64,000 nt of DNA from Amoebidium appalachense (lineage: Eukaryota; Ichthyosporea), in assembly GCA_963693365.1 (NCBI GenBank), contig CAVNZM010000010.1, positions 8,060,001 through 8,124,000 on the forward strand, given 5' to 3'. The notes beneath the pieces were generated by a model. It was not told the origin of the DNA and searched no databases. It saw only the letters and a program-made list of their open reading frames with translations. This document shows positions 34,316-45,197 of this stretch, piece by piece. Positions within the stretch are counted from its first letter, which is position 1, and every line of letters begins with the position of its first letter. The position numbers were made by a program, and so were the translations under genes.

Positions 34316-34544
34316 AGCGGGGGAGACATATACACTATTCACCCGCGTCCAGAAAGTCATTTTTACCACTTAGGCCCTTAGGCCCTTTCCATATGTTGAC
34401 TATACCTCCCCACAGGCCACGATTGATGCTGCCGATGCCATCCGCAATGTGGTGGTGCAGGTCGATGCCTTCCCTGCATTGGGCCGGGCAGAGTGGGAGA
34501 GGGTGCTGGCTAGCGAGGATGAGCCCATGATGGCCCACAAGTAG
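29898..34544 (+). CDS. fadE-like: FadE-type acyl-CoA dehydrogenase, complete
   Basis: Acyl-CoA dehydrogenase of the large bacterial FadE family (central ACAD fold plus C-terminal DUF1974 region), catalysing the first FAD-dependent step of beta-oxidation. Exons: 29898-30011, 30421-30555, 31112-31291, 31531-31851, 32254-32829, 33220-34005, 34416-34544; 746 residues. Exon 1 encodes a Ser/Ala/Arg-rich leader ([20 protein letters not shown]) lacking acids, as in mitochondrial presequences, where bacterial FadE has membrane helices. Family stretches are easy to see: [20 protein letters not shown]-like [87 protein letters not shown] and [16 protein letters not shown]. All introns are phase 0, and the acceptor of exon 2 is GTAG|GCG. 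The organisation suggests an old acquisition of a bacterial gene, now with introns and a targeting leader. It lies on the same strand as the FadH-like gene. Confidence 0.95.
30069..30160 (+). repeat. (GT)n microsatellites in FadE intron 1
   Basis: About 32 GT units, a TACAGTTGTGTGCG break and a further 9 units. Later FadE introns carry G-runs (30921-30939, 31022-31050, 31378-31409) and T-run/G-run composites (32099-32138, 34252-34315). Confidence 0.93.
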
Positions 34545-34734
34545 ACGTGATATGCGGCCAATGGCTGACACCCAATGCATGTTGTGGTGTGATGTTCTGA
34601 AATGAATCGAAGGAAGTGCTTTGTTTTTCTTAACGCCTATGATAATCATTGAGATCGTATGTTTATGCAAGTTCATGTAAAAATGACAGACAGCGAGAAC
34701 GAAATACGAAGGTACCACAATTTATTCAAGAAAC

Positions 34735-34740
34735 AATAAA
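34735..34740 (+). terminator. Poly(A) signal of the FadE gene
   Basis: AATAAA about 190 bases after the stop. A TTTATT lies 14 bases before it (34721-34726), so a signal is present on both strands, although no minus-strand gene was found that would end there. Confidence 0.65.
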
Positions 34741-35393
34741 CTTTAAACGCTGCGCATGTGATTCATGTATCCCTCGCCCCCTCACACCTCCCCCCCTACC
34801 CCACCTCCCCCCCCCCGGGGACGCATCTGCGCACCCACCTACACGTGTGCAAACACACCCAGACAGGCAGAACATATCACCGTCGAAAAAAACACTACAC
34901 ATGGGCATCCCACACACTTGCGTTTAGGTTATACTTTGATTGTCCGCTTCCCCAGACCCCTGGATCCGCACACCCACACGTACCAAACACACACAGGCAT
35001 GCACACACTTAGTGCACGCAGACAAACAGAATTATTCTATCGCTATCTACTATGCACGTGCACCACTGCTACACAGACAAACATGTGTGCACACAGACAT
35101 GCACACACACACATATACACGTGCCCATACACACTCACCGGCAGCTGCTGGTACCGGTGGTGGTCCGAGTGCCACCACGTGCGCCAGAACAACAGATGTG
35201 CATGAAGTCCGTCCCCCCTTCCCTCCCTCGCCTCCCCCCCTGTCAACACATGTGCAGAGAGTGACAAGCTGACAATCAGACATGCATTATGCCACACCGC
35301 TAGCTCTTTTGCAGTTTACGTACAGAATTCACCAATGTCGAAAGTGGCACTACACGAGTAATATGCTTCGTTAACGAAAGTGTCTAGTGTACG

Positions 35394-35500
35394 TTGCCGC
35401 CTGCGGAACAGGTTGCTCCCCGACTCTCCCCCCCTTCCCCCCCCCTCTCCCCCCCCCCCCAACCGTCTAGTCACTGTGTTGCCGGATGCGGAACAGGTTG

Positions 35501-35504
<4 letters not shown>
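35394..35504 (+). repeat. Duplicated word GTTGCCG...GGAACAGGTTGCT
   Basis: Near-identical 24-26 base segments at about 35394-35418 and 35479-35503, each followed by a C-run, suggesting duplication of a unit of about 85 bases. Confidence 0.7.
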
Positions 35505-35531
<27 letters not shown>

Positions 35532-35931
35532 ACCACCACCACCACCACCACCACCACCGCCCATCACCACCACGTGCACACACGTGCACGCAACACACAC
35601 AGAGAGAGAGAGAGCAGAAAGGCAAGCGCTTGACAGACACCAAACATACTAATGTCTCCAAAAAAAAACAAAAAACGTAGACACGCAATGTGAACGTTCA
35701 CATTCATATCAATGTCTGGACAGGTGCGGTGAAATGTAAAACGGCACATTTGCACGTATACACTCACAAGCACACACACATTTCTCGATATGCGGTACGG
35801 CCATTTGCAGCCCGAACCATATGGGGAGAAGTGATTGATCCCCCTGTTCCCCCCCTCCGCCTCCTCCTCAAGGATTCCTCCCTCCGCACACCCACCACCA
35901 CCAGCACCACGTGTGTGTGTGTGTATGCGTG

Positions 35932-35935
<4 letters not shown>

Positions 35936-36029
<94 letters not shown>

Positions 36030-36185
36030 CACACATGTACACACACACACACACACACGATGAAGCCCGCACGCGCACACGCACGAGATTCACACGCTAC
36101 ACGCACGCGCCCACACCGGTCCACACCCACACTCCCCACGCCCAACGCCCAACCCCTTCCTCTCCCACGCCCCCATCTCTCCCTC

Positions 36186-36216
<31 letters not shown>

Positions 36217-36544
36217 AAAAAAAAAAAAAAACACACACACCAAAAGAGAACTTTAAATATGAATAGTATTTAACACGCGCCCCCCTCTCCCCCTCCCCGT
36301 CCTCCCCCCCCTCTCCCCCCCTCCCCCCCCCCCCCCAAAAAAAAAAACACACACACATACACCAAAAGAAAACTTTGAAAATAAATAGTTGTAAGATAAA
36401 AAGTTTTAATAAAAAAGTTTTTTGGTGTGTGTGTAGGGGGGGGGGAGGGGGGAGGGGGAGGGGGGAGGGGGGATAGGAGTGTGGGTGTGGGTGTGGTTGC
36501 GCACGTGCGCCGCGAGTCTAGTGCGTGTGTGCGTGTGGGCTTCA

Positions 36545-36639
<95 letters not shown>

Positions 36640-36660
36640 ATTTGTGTGTTAGTGTGTGTG
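35936..36660. repeat. Large imperfect palindrome with (CA)n/(GT)n outer arms
   Basis: Left arm: (CA)n to 36057, then ATGAAGCCC (36060-36068), CA/CG-rich sequence, C-run, A-run and CACACACACCAAAAG. Right arm, inverted: TTTTGGTGTGTGTGTAG, G-run, GTGGGTGTGGGTGTGG, GGGCTTCAT (36537-36545), then (GT)n to about 36638. The left arm also holds a direct duplicate of its inner part, AAAGARAACTTTRAAATA at about 36244 and 36366. Confidence 0.85.
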
Positions 36661-36698
36661 TGTACCTGTGTATGTGTGTGTGTGAGTGTGTGTGCACA

Positions 36699-36738
<40 letters not shown>

Positions 36739-37160
36739 TGTGTGTGAACTTGAACATAAATAAATAAAATCTAGAATTAGACCAGTGAAATAGAAATATT
36801 CTAGAACATCGCCAAGCACCTCCCCAGGCCTTTTGGGTGGCCTGCCTCCATCCCGGCATCCCCAGACAACTAACCCCCCCCCCCCCCCCCCCCCCCCGCC
36901 CCCTCCCCACGGGGCGCCCCTGGGGACCACCTTATAATCTTGTCTGTGGGTCCTGCATTTGATTTGGATCCCTAAGGGGCTTATATATTTCTGAGACTCA
37001 GGTTTCAAAGGGTTCAAAACTGTTTGATTCGCGTGATGGGGAAAACAAAGTAAATAGAATGACGGCCCTGCCAGCAAGCACACAGAATACTACAGGTGCT
37101 TATGTACTGTTCATCATCTTGGAGCGTGCAAAGAGACGTCCACAGAGCACTTTGCTGATA

Positions 37161-37166
37161 TTTATT
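37161..37166 (-). terminator. Poly(A) signal of the alpha/beta hydrolase gene
   Basis: TTTATT on the plus strand, AATAAA on the minus strand, about 200 bases after the stop codon. Confidence 0.5.
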
Positions 37167-37368
37167 AAAGGTTGGTGCCTGTGTTGCTACCATTCACAAA
37201 ACCACAAGTCTGGGAGAACCAAGAAGCAGTGGCATACTGTACCACTTCTCCGTTGGACAGCTCTTAGACTACCGTTAGAATAATGATTCCTCGCATACAG
37301 AATAAAAAAGGATCAGAAGGCTGAGCTTTACAATCAACAATCGTTCACATTCGTTTCAAGGTCTGCTT

Positions 37369-38610
37369 CTATGCCACCCTTGGTATCTCCCCTCCAGCAC
37401 AATTACTCTCCAGCTCCCTTTCCAGATGGTCTGCCTGCGTCTCCATCCCTTCACATGTTGTGCAAGGTCTGATATGCACCGAGTCAAGAACAGCCTGGAC
37501 ATATTCCACTGCCACCCGGTCCGCCCACGGTGCCATAGTTAGACCCTCATAGAAGGCACAATGGGACCCCCTCTGTGTGGTGACAAGGATGGCAGTGGGC
37601 AGGTGTTCAAAGAGCCAGTGATGATCAACCACATTTTCGCTTGTGCAAATGGGGTCATCATGGGCGTTAATACACAACAGGGGAACAGTGATGTTGTGTG
37701 CTACCTCCATCGGGTTGCTCCCACGAAGGAATTCTTCGTATGATTCATAGCCGAATAAGGCGTGCGCTTGCTGCAGAAACTCCACAACATCTTTTGCTTG
37801 CAAACCGCCATCCAGGGCTGTGGGGTGACGACTGGAAAAAACCGTGTGGTTGGGGTGGATGAAGTGGCTTTTTAATTGCCTGGCAAGTAGGTTTCGATAT
37901 GGTTGTCTTATGCGGGCCATGCTGACGGATATGTCATATGCGGGGGACACACACACGGCAGCAGCAAGGTGGGCGGCTTCCTTGTGGTACTCACCGAGGT
38001 AGCGCACAACCGTGCCTGACCCGGCAGAAGCACCATAAAGAACAAGGGGAGAGGCGGGTAGCCGGTCTTGTATGTGCAACATACACGCGTGTAGATCGTG
38101 CGCGTCACCCACCGGGTTAAATTTGGGTGCGCGTAGACGCATACCCCCGTGCCCTCTCCTTATGAGAACAACGGCACGCCAGCCTTTTTTACTGATGGAT
38201 CGAACGGTGGTGGTGAGACTGCGTGAGCACCCTGTAACCCCAGGAAGGAGAATGACTGTGGGTGCGTCAGGTGTGGGCTCTGGCGTGTTTACTGCCCAAT
38301 CTAACCCTACCACTTCCCTGCCACATTCTACGGTGATGTACTCACGCTCAAACCTGACTGTAGGTGTAGCGATGTTCTTGAGCATAACGGATATTAATTG
38401 TAAATGGTTGTTGAAACAAAACGGGGTGGGGTAGAAAAAGCGCCTGAGGGTTGGGCATTTTGCTAGTACAGAATGGTTGTAGGGCAGCTTCGCGCACAAA
38501 ACCTGGGGTTTTTCAACCACGCGTAGGAGGTAGTAGGTGGCTGATAACGCACACCCAGCAGCCATAACCAGGCTGGGGTTGAGCGTGTTTATGAGCGTGG
38601 TGGTGCTCAT
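37369..38610 (-). CDS. Alpha/beta hydrolase, ABHD1/ABHD3/YheT-like, intronless
   Basis: 413 residues in one exon. An N-terminal hydrophobic stretch (about 12-31) is a likely membrane anchor. Then comes a fold typical of the YheT/ABHD1-3 branch of serine hydrolases (lipases, phospholipases and acyl esterases): oxyanion strand VILLPGVTGCSRS, VVLIRRGHGG with the family RGHGG, nucleophile Ser195 in YGASAGSG (GxSxG), acid Asp318/319 in CINAHDDPIC, and His350 in TTQRGSHCAFYEG. The complete triad suggests an active enzyme; the substrate cannot be told. The C-terminal 40 residues are Cys/Glu-rich and unlike the family. The absence of introns contrasts with most neighbours. It is divergent from the flavin-reductase-like gene across 478 bases, so the two may share control elements. 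Confidence 0.9.
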   Translation of the reverse strand: MSTTTLINTLNPSLVMAAGCALSATYYLLRVVEKPQVLCAKLPYNHSVLAKCPTLRRFFYPTPFCFNNHLQLISVMLKNIATPTVRFEREYITVECGREVVGLDWAVNTPEPTPDAPTVILLPGVTGCSRSLTTTVRSISKKGWRAVVLIRRGHGGMRLRAPKFNPVGDAHDLHACMLHIQDRLPASPLVLYGASAGSGTVVRYLGEYHKEAAHLAAAVCVSPAYDISVSMARIRQPYRNLLARQLKSHFIHPNHTVFSSRHPTALDGGLQAKDVVEFLQQAHALFGYESYEEFLRGSNPMEVAHNITVPLLCINAHDDPICTSENVVDHHWLFEHLPTAILVTTQRGSHCAFYEGLTMAPWADRVAVEYVQAVLDSVHIRPCTTCEGMETQADHLERELESNCAGGEIPRVA

Positions 38611-38645
38611 GTTTGTTTGTGTTTAAGGACTAACCATCAGAGAGT

Positions 38646-38652
38646 GCTTATA
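38646..38652 (-). promoter_or_regulatory. TATA-like box of the hydrolase gene
   Basis: Minus-strand TATAAGC about 36 bases before the ATG, which would give a very short leader. Confidence 0.4.
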
Positions 38653-39067
38653 TCTGCAGCATGTGTATAATTTTGGACGAGCATTCGTTGATATATTCCT
38701 TCGTTTGGTCACCATCATATAATGATATCCTAAATTTCTGCTTTCTTAACTGAGAGGCTTGCCGCAGTGGCCTGCGCAGGATGCGTAACTGTCAGTGTGC
38801 GAGGTTGGGCTTGAAACGGGAGTTGAAACAGGGGTGGTGCATTTTAATCCAATAAACTCAAAGATGTGACGTAATTTGCCATAGATGATAGGCTGATACT
38901 GCACCGGGGCAAACCTAAAAATAGAAGTGTTTGCGACATCGTCCATTTTTTTGAACACCGACTCCAGGCAGAACTCCAGGCTCAGCTAGCTGTTCTCAGG
39001 CTGTTCAGAGAGAGCAGAGGTGGCAAACAAGCAGAGTGGTTGACAACCCAATAATTCAACACTAGCA
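38653..39067. promoter_or_regulatory. Bidirectional promoter region
   Basis: Ordinary-complexity sequence, free of the homopolymers seen elsewhere, between the two divergent intronless genes. It contains a 70-codon minus-strand ORF (38746-38958) that I do not accept as a gene. Confidence 0.5.
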
Positions 39068-39074
39068 TATAAGA
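39068..39074 (+). promoter_or_regulatory. TATA-like word before the flavin-reductase-like gene
   Basis: TATAAGA only 15 bases before the ATG. If functional, transcription would start at or after this ATG, so the true start could be a later ATG. A second A/T word, TTTATACTG, follows at 39075. Confidence 0.25.
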
Positions 39075-39088
39075 TTTTATACTGTAAA

Positions 39089-39952
39089 ATGACAAATTCT
39101 AACACTAATCCAAAAGTCGTCACGGTGACAGACGGCAACATGCTTGCACGGCTGCTGTACCCCAACCCCGTGTGCCTGCTCACCACACACACACCTGAAA
39201 CAAAACACAGCAACGTTATGACCATAACTTGGCTTACACCCATAACCAACCAGGGTCACTTTATATGCTCACTCAATAGCACACGTTTCACGGTAGATAT
39301 GTTGCGTGCCTGCCCCTACTTCACCCTGAGTGTGCCTACAAAAGGCATGGAAGATTTGGTGTTGGCCATAGGCGACTGCTCTGGTAGGGAGGTGAACAAA
39401 CCTGTGCATCTTTCTATACCACTAGTTACACCCGGGCACCTGTACAAGGAAGAGTGTTCGGGCATCCAGAGCGCAAACGAAGGTTTCCATTCGGTAGAAG
39501 CGCCAGAGCCATCTAATCTGAAAAATGTTGGGCCGAGCGCACAACAACCCAGCAAAAAGAGCAAAAAGCAGACACCAACAGTAAGTGGGTGTTTATGGGA
39601 CATCAAAAGCGAAGGGTCGACCAATGTGTGCACATCGAATGTAGTGTATGAACAACTGGAGGGAAAGGCGAAGATACCACCCGTTTCCGACAAGCAACGG
39701 AAGAGGGATGAGATTGCCTGGGCGGTGGGTGAAGGCACAAGAGCAGTGGGTGGATGCGCGGTGCACTTGGTGTGTAGGTGGCTGGAGAGGAGGGAGGCCT
39801 TTGGTCACGTGCAGCACACGTGCGTGGTACTGTGTGCATATGTGTCGGAGGACTACTGGGACGGGAAAAACTTCCTGCCTCGAGTTAAAGAAACACCTCC
39901 CTACTTGACGTTTGTGGGGTCTCAGCGCTTCGGCTATGTGTATGCCGAGTGA
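39089..39952 (+). CDS. Flavin-reductase-like FMN-binding protein, intronless
   Basis: 287 residues, one exon. The first 110 residues resemble the split-barrel FMN-binding fold of flavin reductases and flavoredoxins: LLYPNPVCLLTTHTPETKHS, NVMTITWLTPITNQG, FICSLNSTRFTVDML and YFTLSVPTKGMEDLVLAIGDCSG follow the typical order of strand, N-M-T-I-(S/T)W, and (S)NTR-like helix cap. The middle (about 130-210) is a polar, Lys-rich insertion absent from bacterial members, and the end (ERREAFGHVQHTCVVLCAYVSEDYWDGKNFLP) supplies the last strands and helix. FMN binding is likely; the reaction is unknown. Good start context: ATG at the first in-frame position after the promoter. Confidence 0.8.
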   Translation: MTNSNTNPKVVTVTDGNMLARLLYPNPVCLLTTHTPETKHSNVMTITWLTPITNQGHFICSLNSTRFTVDMLRACPYFTLSVPTKGMEDLVLAIGDCSGREVNKPVHLSIPLVTPGHLYKEECSGIQSANEGFHSVEAPEPSNLKNVGPSAQQPSKKSKKQTPTVSGCLWDIKSEGSTNVCTSNVVYEQLEGKAKIPPVSDKQRKRDEIAWAVGEGTRAVGGCAVHLVCRWLERREAFGHVQHTCVVLCAYVSEDYWDGKNFLPRVKETPPYLTFVGSQRFGYVYAE

Positions 39953-40008
39953 GGGTTGCTTGGCACCTACACAGCCAATAGTTACTGTGACTTTATCACT
40001 ATGGAAAT

Positions 40009-40014
40009 AATAAA
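40009..40014 (+). terminator. Poly(A) signal of the flavin-reductase-like gene
   Basis: AATAAA 57 bases after the stop codon, the tightest stop-to-signal spacing in the window. Confidence 0.75.
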
Positions 40015-40086
40015 AGTTCTTTCATAGGGTCTACATCCTTTTCTTGACCTCCAGTTTCCCCGGCCCTCCCCCCCCCCCCCTCCCCC

Positions 40087-40256
<170 letters not shown>

Positions 40257-40617
40257 ATATCTTTCCACGTCCTCCCCCCCCCCACGTTTTGCCCATGCAC
40301 ACCACCCGAGTGTGCTGTCAACATAATATAAGGTGTATTCAGGACCATCCGACAAACCTTTCCCCTCTCCACCCTCCCCCCCGGGTCGGTTAGTTATCCA
40401 GAGCCCCCCCTCCCCCCCCCCCCCCCCCCCCCCCCTAACCTCTTCCCCCCCCCCTTCCCCTTCACCCCCCTCCGCTCCCCCCCCCCCCCCCCCCCCCTCC
40501 CCCCGAAACTCTTGTCCAACCAAACACCACCATGAGATTCATTCACCTCACCATGGACTCCTAATCTCTTTTCCTCTTTTCACATACCAGTGCAACCCGA
40601 GGTCCTGCTTACCCACC

Positions 40618-40618
<1 letters not shown>

Positions 40619-40670
<52 letters not shown>
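40619..40670 (+). repeat. C homopolymer, about 52 bases
   Basis: Followed by an A/G-rich (AAAG)n stretch to 40770. Confidence 0.95.
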
Positions 40671-40671
<1 letters not shown>

Positions 40672-40800
40672 AGGGAGTAAAGAAAGAGAAAACAGAAAAA
40701 ACAGAAAGAAGGAAGGAACGAAAAGAAAAGAAGACGAAGGAAAAAAGAAAGAAAGAAAGAAAGAAGATATATTGAAGAATTTTACCTTTAATTGTGTTTT

Positions 40801-40952
40801 ATTTTTATTATTATTTATTATTATCATTATTATTATTATTATCGTCATTATCATTATTATCATCATCATTATTTTTATTATTATGATTATTATATTATTA
40901 TTATTATTATTATTACTATTATTACTATTATTATTATTATCACTACTATTAT
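40801..40952 (+). repeat. (ATT)n trinucleotide block
   Basis: About 150 bases of TTA/TAT repeats with ATC interruptions, ending at a G-run (40955-40970). Confidence 0.95.
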
Positions 40953-40970
40953 TGGGGGGGGGGGGGGGGG

Positions 40971-41048
40971 AGGGGGGTTAAAGAACTGTGAGTGGTAGGA
41001 TTTAGCGCAGGGGCGGCGGCGGGCCGGGGGTGGGTGGGTGGGGTGGGT

Positions 41049-41089
<41 letters not shown>

Positions 41090-42040
41090 GCGGAGGGGGT
41101 CAACTATGTATACGACGGATATAGTAGAAGGGTTCAGCTGTAAATAAAGTCTGTCGCGGTATCTCCACAAGTCAGCTGGCGGTTCCTCTTGACGCTGGCA
41201 TTTTACGTCAGTTATTGAGCGCCCAAAATAAAGTTGGTGATTTTCCACTAATCCAACAGCCTTTCGGGGAGATCAAGCTGGGGGAGAAGGGGGCCCCCAG
41301 GGGGGGGGGGGGGGGAGGGGGGGGGGGGGAGGGGGGAGGGGGGGTTCTTCGATCGATTAGGATCACCAAGTACAGCCCATGGGGCGCCAAATAAAGTGCC
41401 CCCCTCCCCCCCTCTCCCCCCTCCCCCCCCCTTTTTGTCCCCCCTCCCCCTCCCCCCCCCCCCCCCCTTCCCACCCCAACACATATCACCACAGCAAGAA
41501 ATGCAGGTCTTCTTTAAAAATGCGCCAAGTCAGAGCTCTGTCCACTATCGACCCACCTGATGCTGCCTTGCAGCCTTGCGGCTTGCATAGCTGCTAAAGG
41601 TAGAGAAGGGAGGTAAGGATGCTCCAAGGGGGGGTGTACGGGAGGGAAGCCCGGGGGGGACGGGGCGGTGAGGGGTAGGGGAGGGGTGGTCTTCGTACCT
41701 TGTGTGTGTATCATAATGTGTGCAAGTACAGCATGCATGATCATGTGTCCGGCAACGGGGGGAAGAAGGGGGGGGGAGGGGGGGAGGGAAAGGAGGGATG
41801 GGGGGAGGGGGGGAGGGGGGGGGGGGGGGGGGGGGGGGTAAAGGAGGGCAATGCAGCTGGGCAATGCTGCACGGTGGTGATGGTGGTGGCCACGGGCGTG
41901 GGGGTGGCGGGGGGAGGGGTGGTGAGCTCAGGGCCTTTGGTGTGTTTGTGTTGCGTTATTGTATTTGCGACAGTAAGTGCATTGCGTGTATGCATGGTTT
42001 CTGTGCACAAGCCCGTGCAAATGTGTGTTTGCAACGTACC

Positions 42041-42077
<37 letters not shown>

Positions 42078-42682
42078 TGAATGTGTGTACCATGGAGCCC
42101 GTGATTGTATTTCCCAACTCAACCGGGTAGTGAATCAGGGTGAAAAAGGTGGTGGTGGTGGTGGTGGTGGTGTGTGTGCGTGTGTGGGTGAGTGGGTGGT
42201 TGGGGGAGGGGGGAGGGGAGGAAAAGAAATAGGGGCAAGGTTTAAAGAGGAGAGTGGGAGGAAGGAGACTCGTTTGGAGGCAGAATGGTTTATAAGGGGG
42301 GAGGGAGGGGGGGGAGGGAGGAAGGGGGGGGAGGGGGGGGGGGGGGTCGAATGATTTAGCTAGAGTTAAGCGATATTACGTTGTTATGTGGGCCTGCTAT
42401 CAATATTTAGTACAAACGACAACATGGTCTGAGAACGGTTATATTTTTCGGGCTGGTACACAACATGTGCCACCCTTACGAGCGAATTACCAAATATGGT
42501 AATACTGAAATGAATAAAAGCAGCCACTGGACAACGGAACAGGATTAAATCATTCGCAAACACAAGATCATTCAACGAGACCCGCAAGCACCCAGAGCTG
42601 CTAGGTAAAGAAAAAATGCAACACATCCATACTCCCACCCCACCCTCCCCCGCTCCTAACTATCTCACTTGAAACTTGAAAA
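40971..42682. other. Intergenic region before the beta-helix gene
   Basis: G-run 41050-41088, C- and G-rich stretches 41300-41345, 41401-41467 and 41759-41838, (GT)n at 42043-42075, (GGT)n at 42150-42171 and G-rich 42297-42345. From 42350 to 42680 the sequence is ordinary and probably holds the 3' UTR of the minus-strand gene; no canonical minus-strand AATAAA was seen. Confidence 0.6.
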
Positions 42683-43975
42683 CTAATATCCACGGAGAAG
42701 CATCCAATCAGGCTGAGGCGCCATTTTTGGCACTGCGGCCTCTACCGCAGCAACAGGTGTGGTAGGTGCAGCCAGGGTGGCTGGGACCTCTGTGGCCCCG
42801 GTGGGTGTGATGACTAGAGGCTGGCCCTTAAAGTGACCCTCCTGATAGGCCTTAATGCCGTTAACGTTGATGATGCGTCTTGTTCCATTGGCGGTGTTGC
42901 CGCTGAACTTGCAGCCAGCATCAAACGTCAACTTGCCTGCGCCAGAAATAGCAGCAGTATTCATCGAGAGAGAGTCCCACACAGACCCCCCCTTAAAGCT
43001 CAAATTGTTGACGAATTCAGCGGAAACGGTAACAGGGCCAAGGATTTGGTTGTTTGCAATGGCACCGCCACGATCAGCGGGTGCGCGATTGTTAATGAAG
43101 GACCCCCGAATTTCAACGCTGCCTACAATTTTCTGCAGCCAGAGGGCACCACCGCGGGACCCCCACCCAAATTCACGTGCCTCGTTGTTTTCAAACTTGG
43201 AATCAATGAAGGTGGTTGTGCTAGATTCGAGGGTACCCACACGTAGAGCAGCACCGGCGGAGGCGACATTTCCGGTAAATTCACATCCGGTAACCCGAAG
43301 GCTGGCATTGTCAATAAGGAACTCAACAAAGAAACCGGCACCCATACCGTGTTCAAAACGGTGCTCGTTGTTAAGGAAACGAGTGTTTGTGACGGTAACA
43401 GGGCCAATAGCGTACTTGACAGACACGGATCCTCCGCCCTCCCACATGATACCGTTCTTTTCAACAACGTTGTTTTGGAAGAGCGAGTTGTCAATAACCA
43501 TACGTGTTGTCTGGCCAACGAAAATGGCTGAGCCACCACGTGCGTGGGTCTTAAAGCCGTTGAAGGCGCAGTGGTGAATCTCAAGCTCAAGAGTGGTGGT
43601 CGGATCTGTTGATTGCTCGGCATTGCCCAAATCGGGCGTGCGGAGAACTGATGCGTCACCGTCACCCTGGCGCTCGAAAATGATGTCCTTTAAAACGATC
43701 TTCTGGTAGGCACCCGTGGCACGGAACATACCGCCCCACTGCTCGTTCATGTTTGCGTACATAGTGATGGGGGTGGTGAGATCGCCCTGGATCGTGAGAT
43801 CGGTTTCAATCGGGATCTCCTTGGTGATCACCAACCCGTTCTTGCGCACGGTGATGGTGGAGCTGGCTGGGGCTGCTGCAATAGCCCCCGCCAAATCGTC
43901 AAAGCATTGCTGTGGAGAGAGATTGGGTAAGCATTAGTTTTACGAAAAGGGGAGAGTGAGGGGCAAAGGGGGAGG

Positions 43976-44010
<35 letters not shown>

Positions 44011-44302
44011 CTTGTACAAGACTGAAGGGCATTGAGGGGAAGAATAAACAATTTGCGGCACTTTTTTCGTGATGGGGAGGGAAGGGAAGGGGGAGAGGGG
44101 GAGGGTTCGGAGGGGGCTGGGGGAGGAGGGATGCAGGGAGAGAGGGTACGGGGCTCTGGGAATGGGGATGCCGCGGAACAGAAAGAACATCGAGTACTAA
44201 GAGGAATGCTGCAACGAGGAGGAGGGGGGAAGGGGGGGGGGAAGGGGGGAGGGGGACGGCAGCTGAAGGCAGCGTGTTAATTGTGTGTGTTTGGGGAAGG
44301 GG

Positions 44303-44333
<31 letters not shown>

Positions 44334-45150
44334 AGGGGGGGGGGCTGGGGTGTAACGATTCGGACAGACCTCTGCGCGAGGCTAAGGGAGGACGCAAAAC
44401 TATGCAACATAGAAAATTCATTCGAACAGCATATCACGCTGGGGGCCAGCGGGGGAGGGGGGAAGGTGGGGTGGGGGGATTTTTTTGGGGCGGGGGGGGG
44501 GGGGGGGGAAAGGGAGGGGGGGGGGGGGGGGAGAAGGTGGGGAGGGGTGGTGGTGGTGGTCGAGGGGGGGGGGGGGGGGGGGGGGGAGGGGAGGGCTTGG
44601 TGTTGTTCAAGTTACTCACCCCAGGCAGCAGGTCCACATCGACCACTGGGCATGGGCCTGCCGGGTTAGTTGGTGCCACAGGCCCAACGGTGGTGGTGGC
44701 TGCAGGGGTGGTGGTGGTCCCAGTGGGCACCAGTGTTGTCTCTGTGGTGGTAACCAAACTGGTCACACTTGCTGTTTGTGTGGATGCACTTGTGGTGGTT
44801 TCGTTTTGCAGCACTGTGGACGTCACATCGAGTGTGTATGTGCCGGTGATGGTGGGGACGTCCAACGTGGTGGCCACCCACGAGGACGAGGAAACAACAA
44901 ATGATGACGTACCAGAGGGGGATAGCGTGGTGGTGCCCCCGGTGATGGCACCCATATTTGAACTGTTGCTGCCGTTGTCTTTGGTGAGAATGACCGCTGC
45001 CTGGTGGACAAAGAATCGGATTAGAATCGCGTGATTCTTTTTACACACACATGCACACATATGTGAACATGCACAGGCACACGGACACACGCGCGGACAC
45101 ACACGCACACGCGCGCTCGCACACACATACACACACACGCACACACGTGC

Positions 45151-45197
<47 letters not shown>

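Larger units (their letters stand above)
34741..37160. other. Intergenic region, 2.4 kb, repeat-rich
   Basis: C-rich and CA-rich sequence, a 26-bp word repeated at 35394 and 35479, (CAC)n at 35532-35558, and the large imperfect palindrome 35936-36660. Between 36760 and 37160 there is a C-run at 36874-36897 and otherwise ordinary sequence. No gene recognised. Confidence 0.7.

Noticed and set aside
38746-38958. 70-codon minus-strand ORF between the divergent genes
   Set aside because: No recognisable domain, sits in the promoter region, and is within the length expected by chance.
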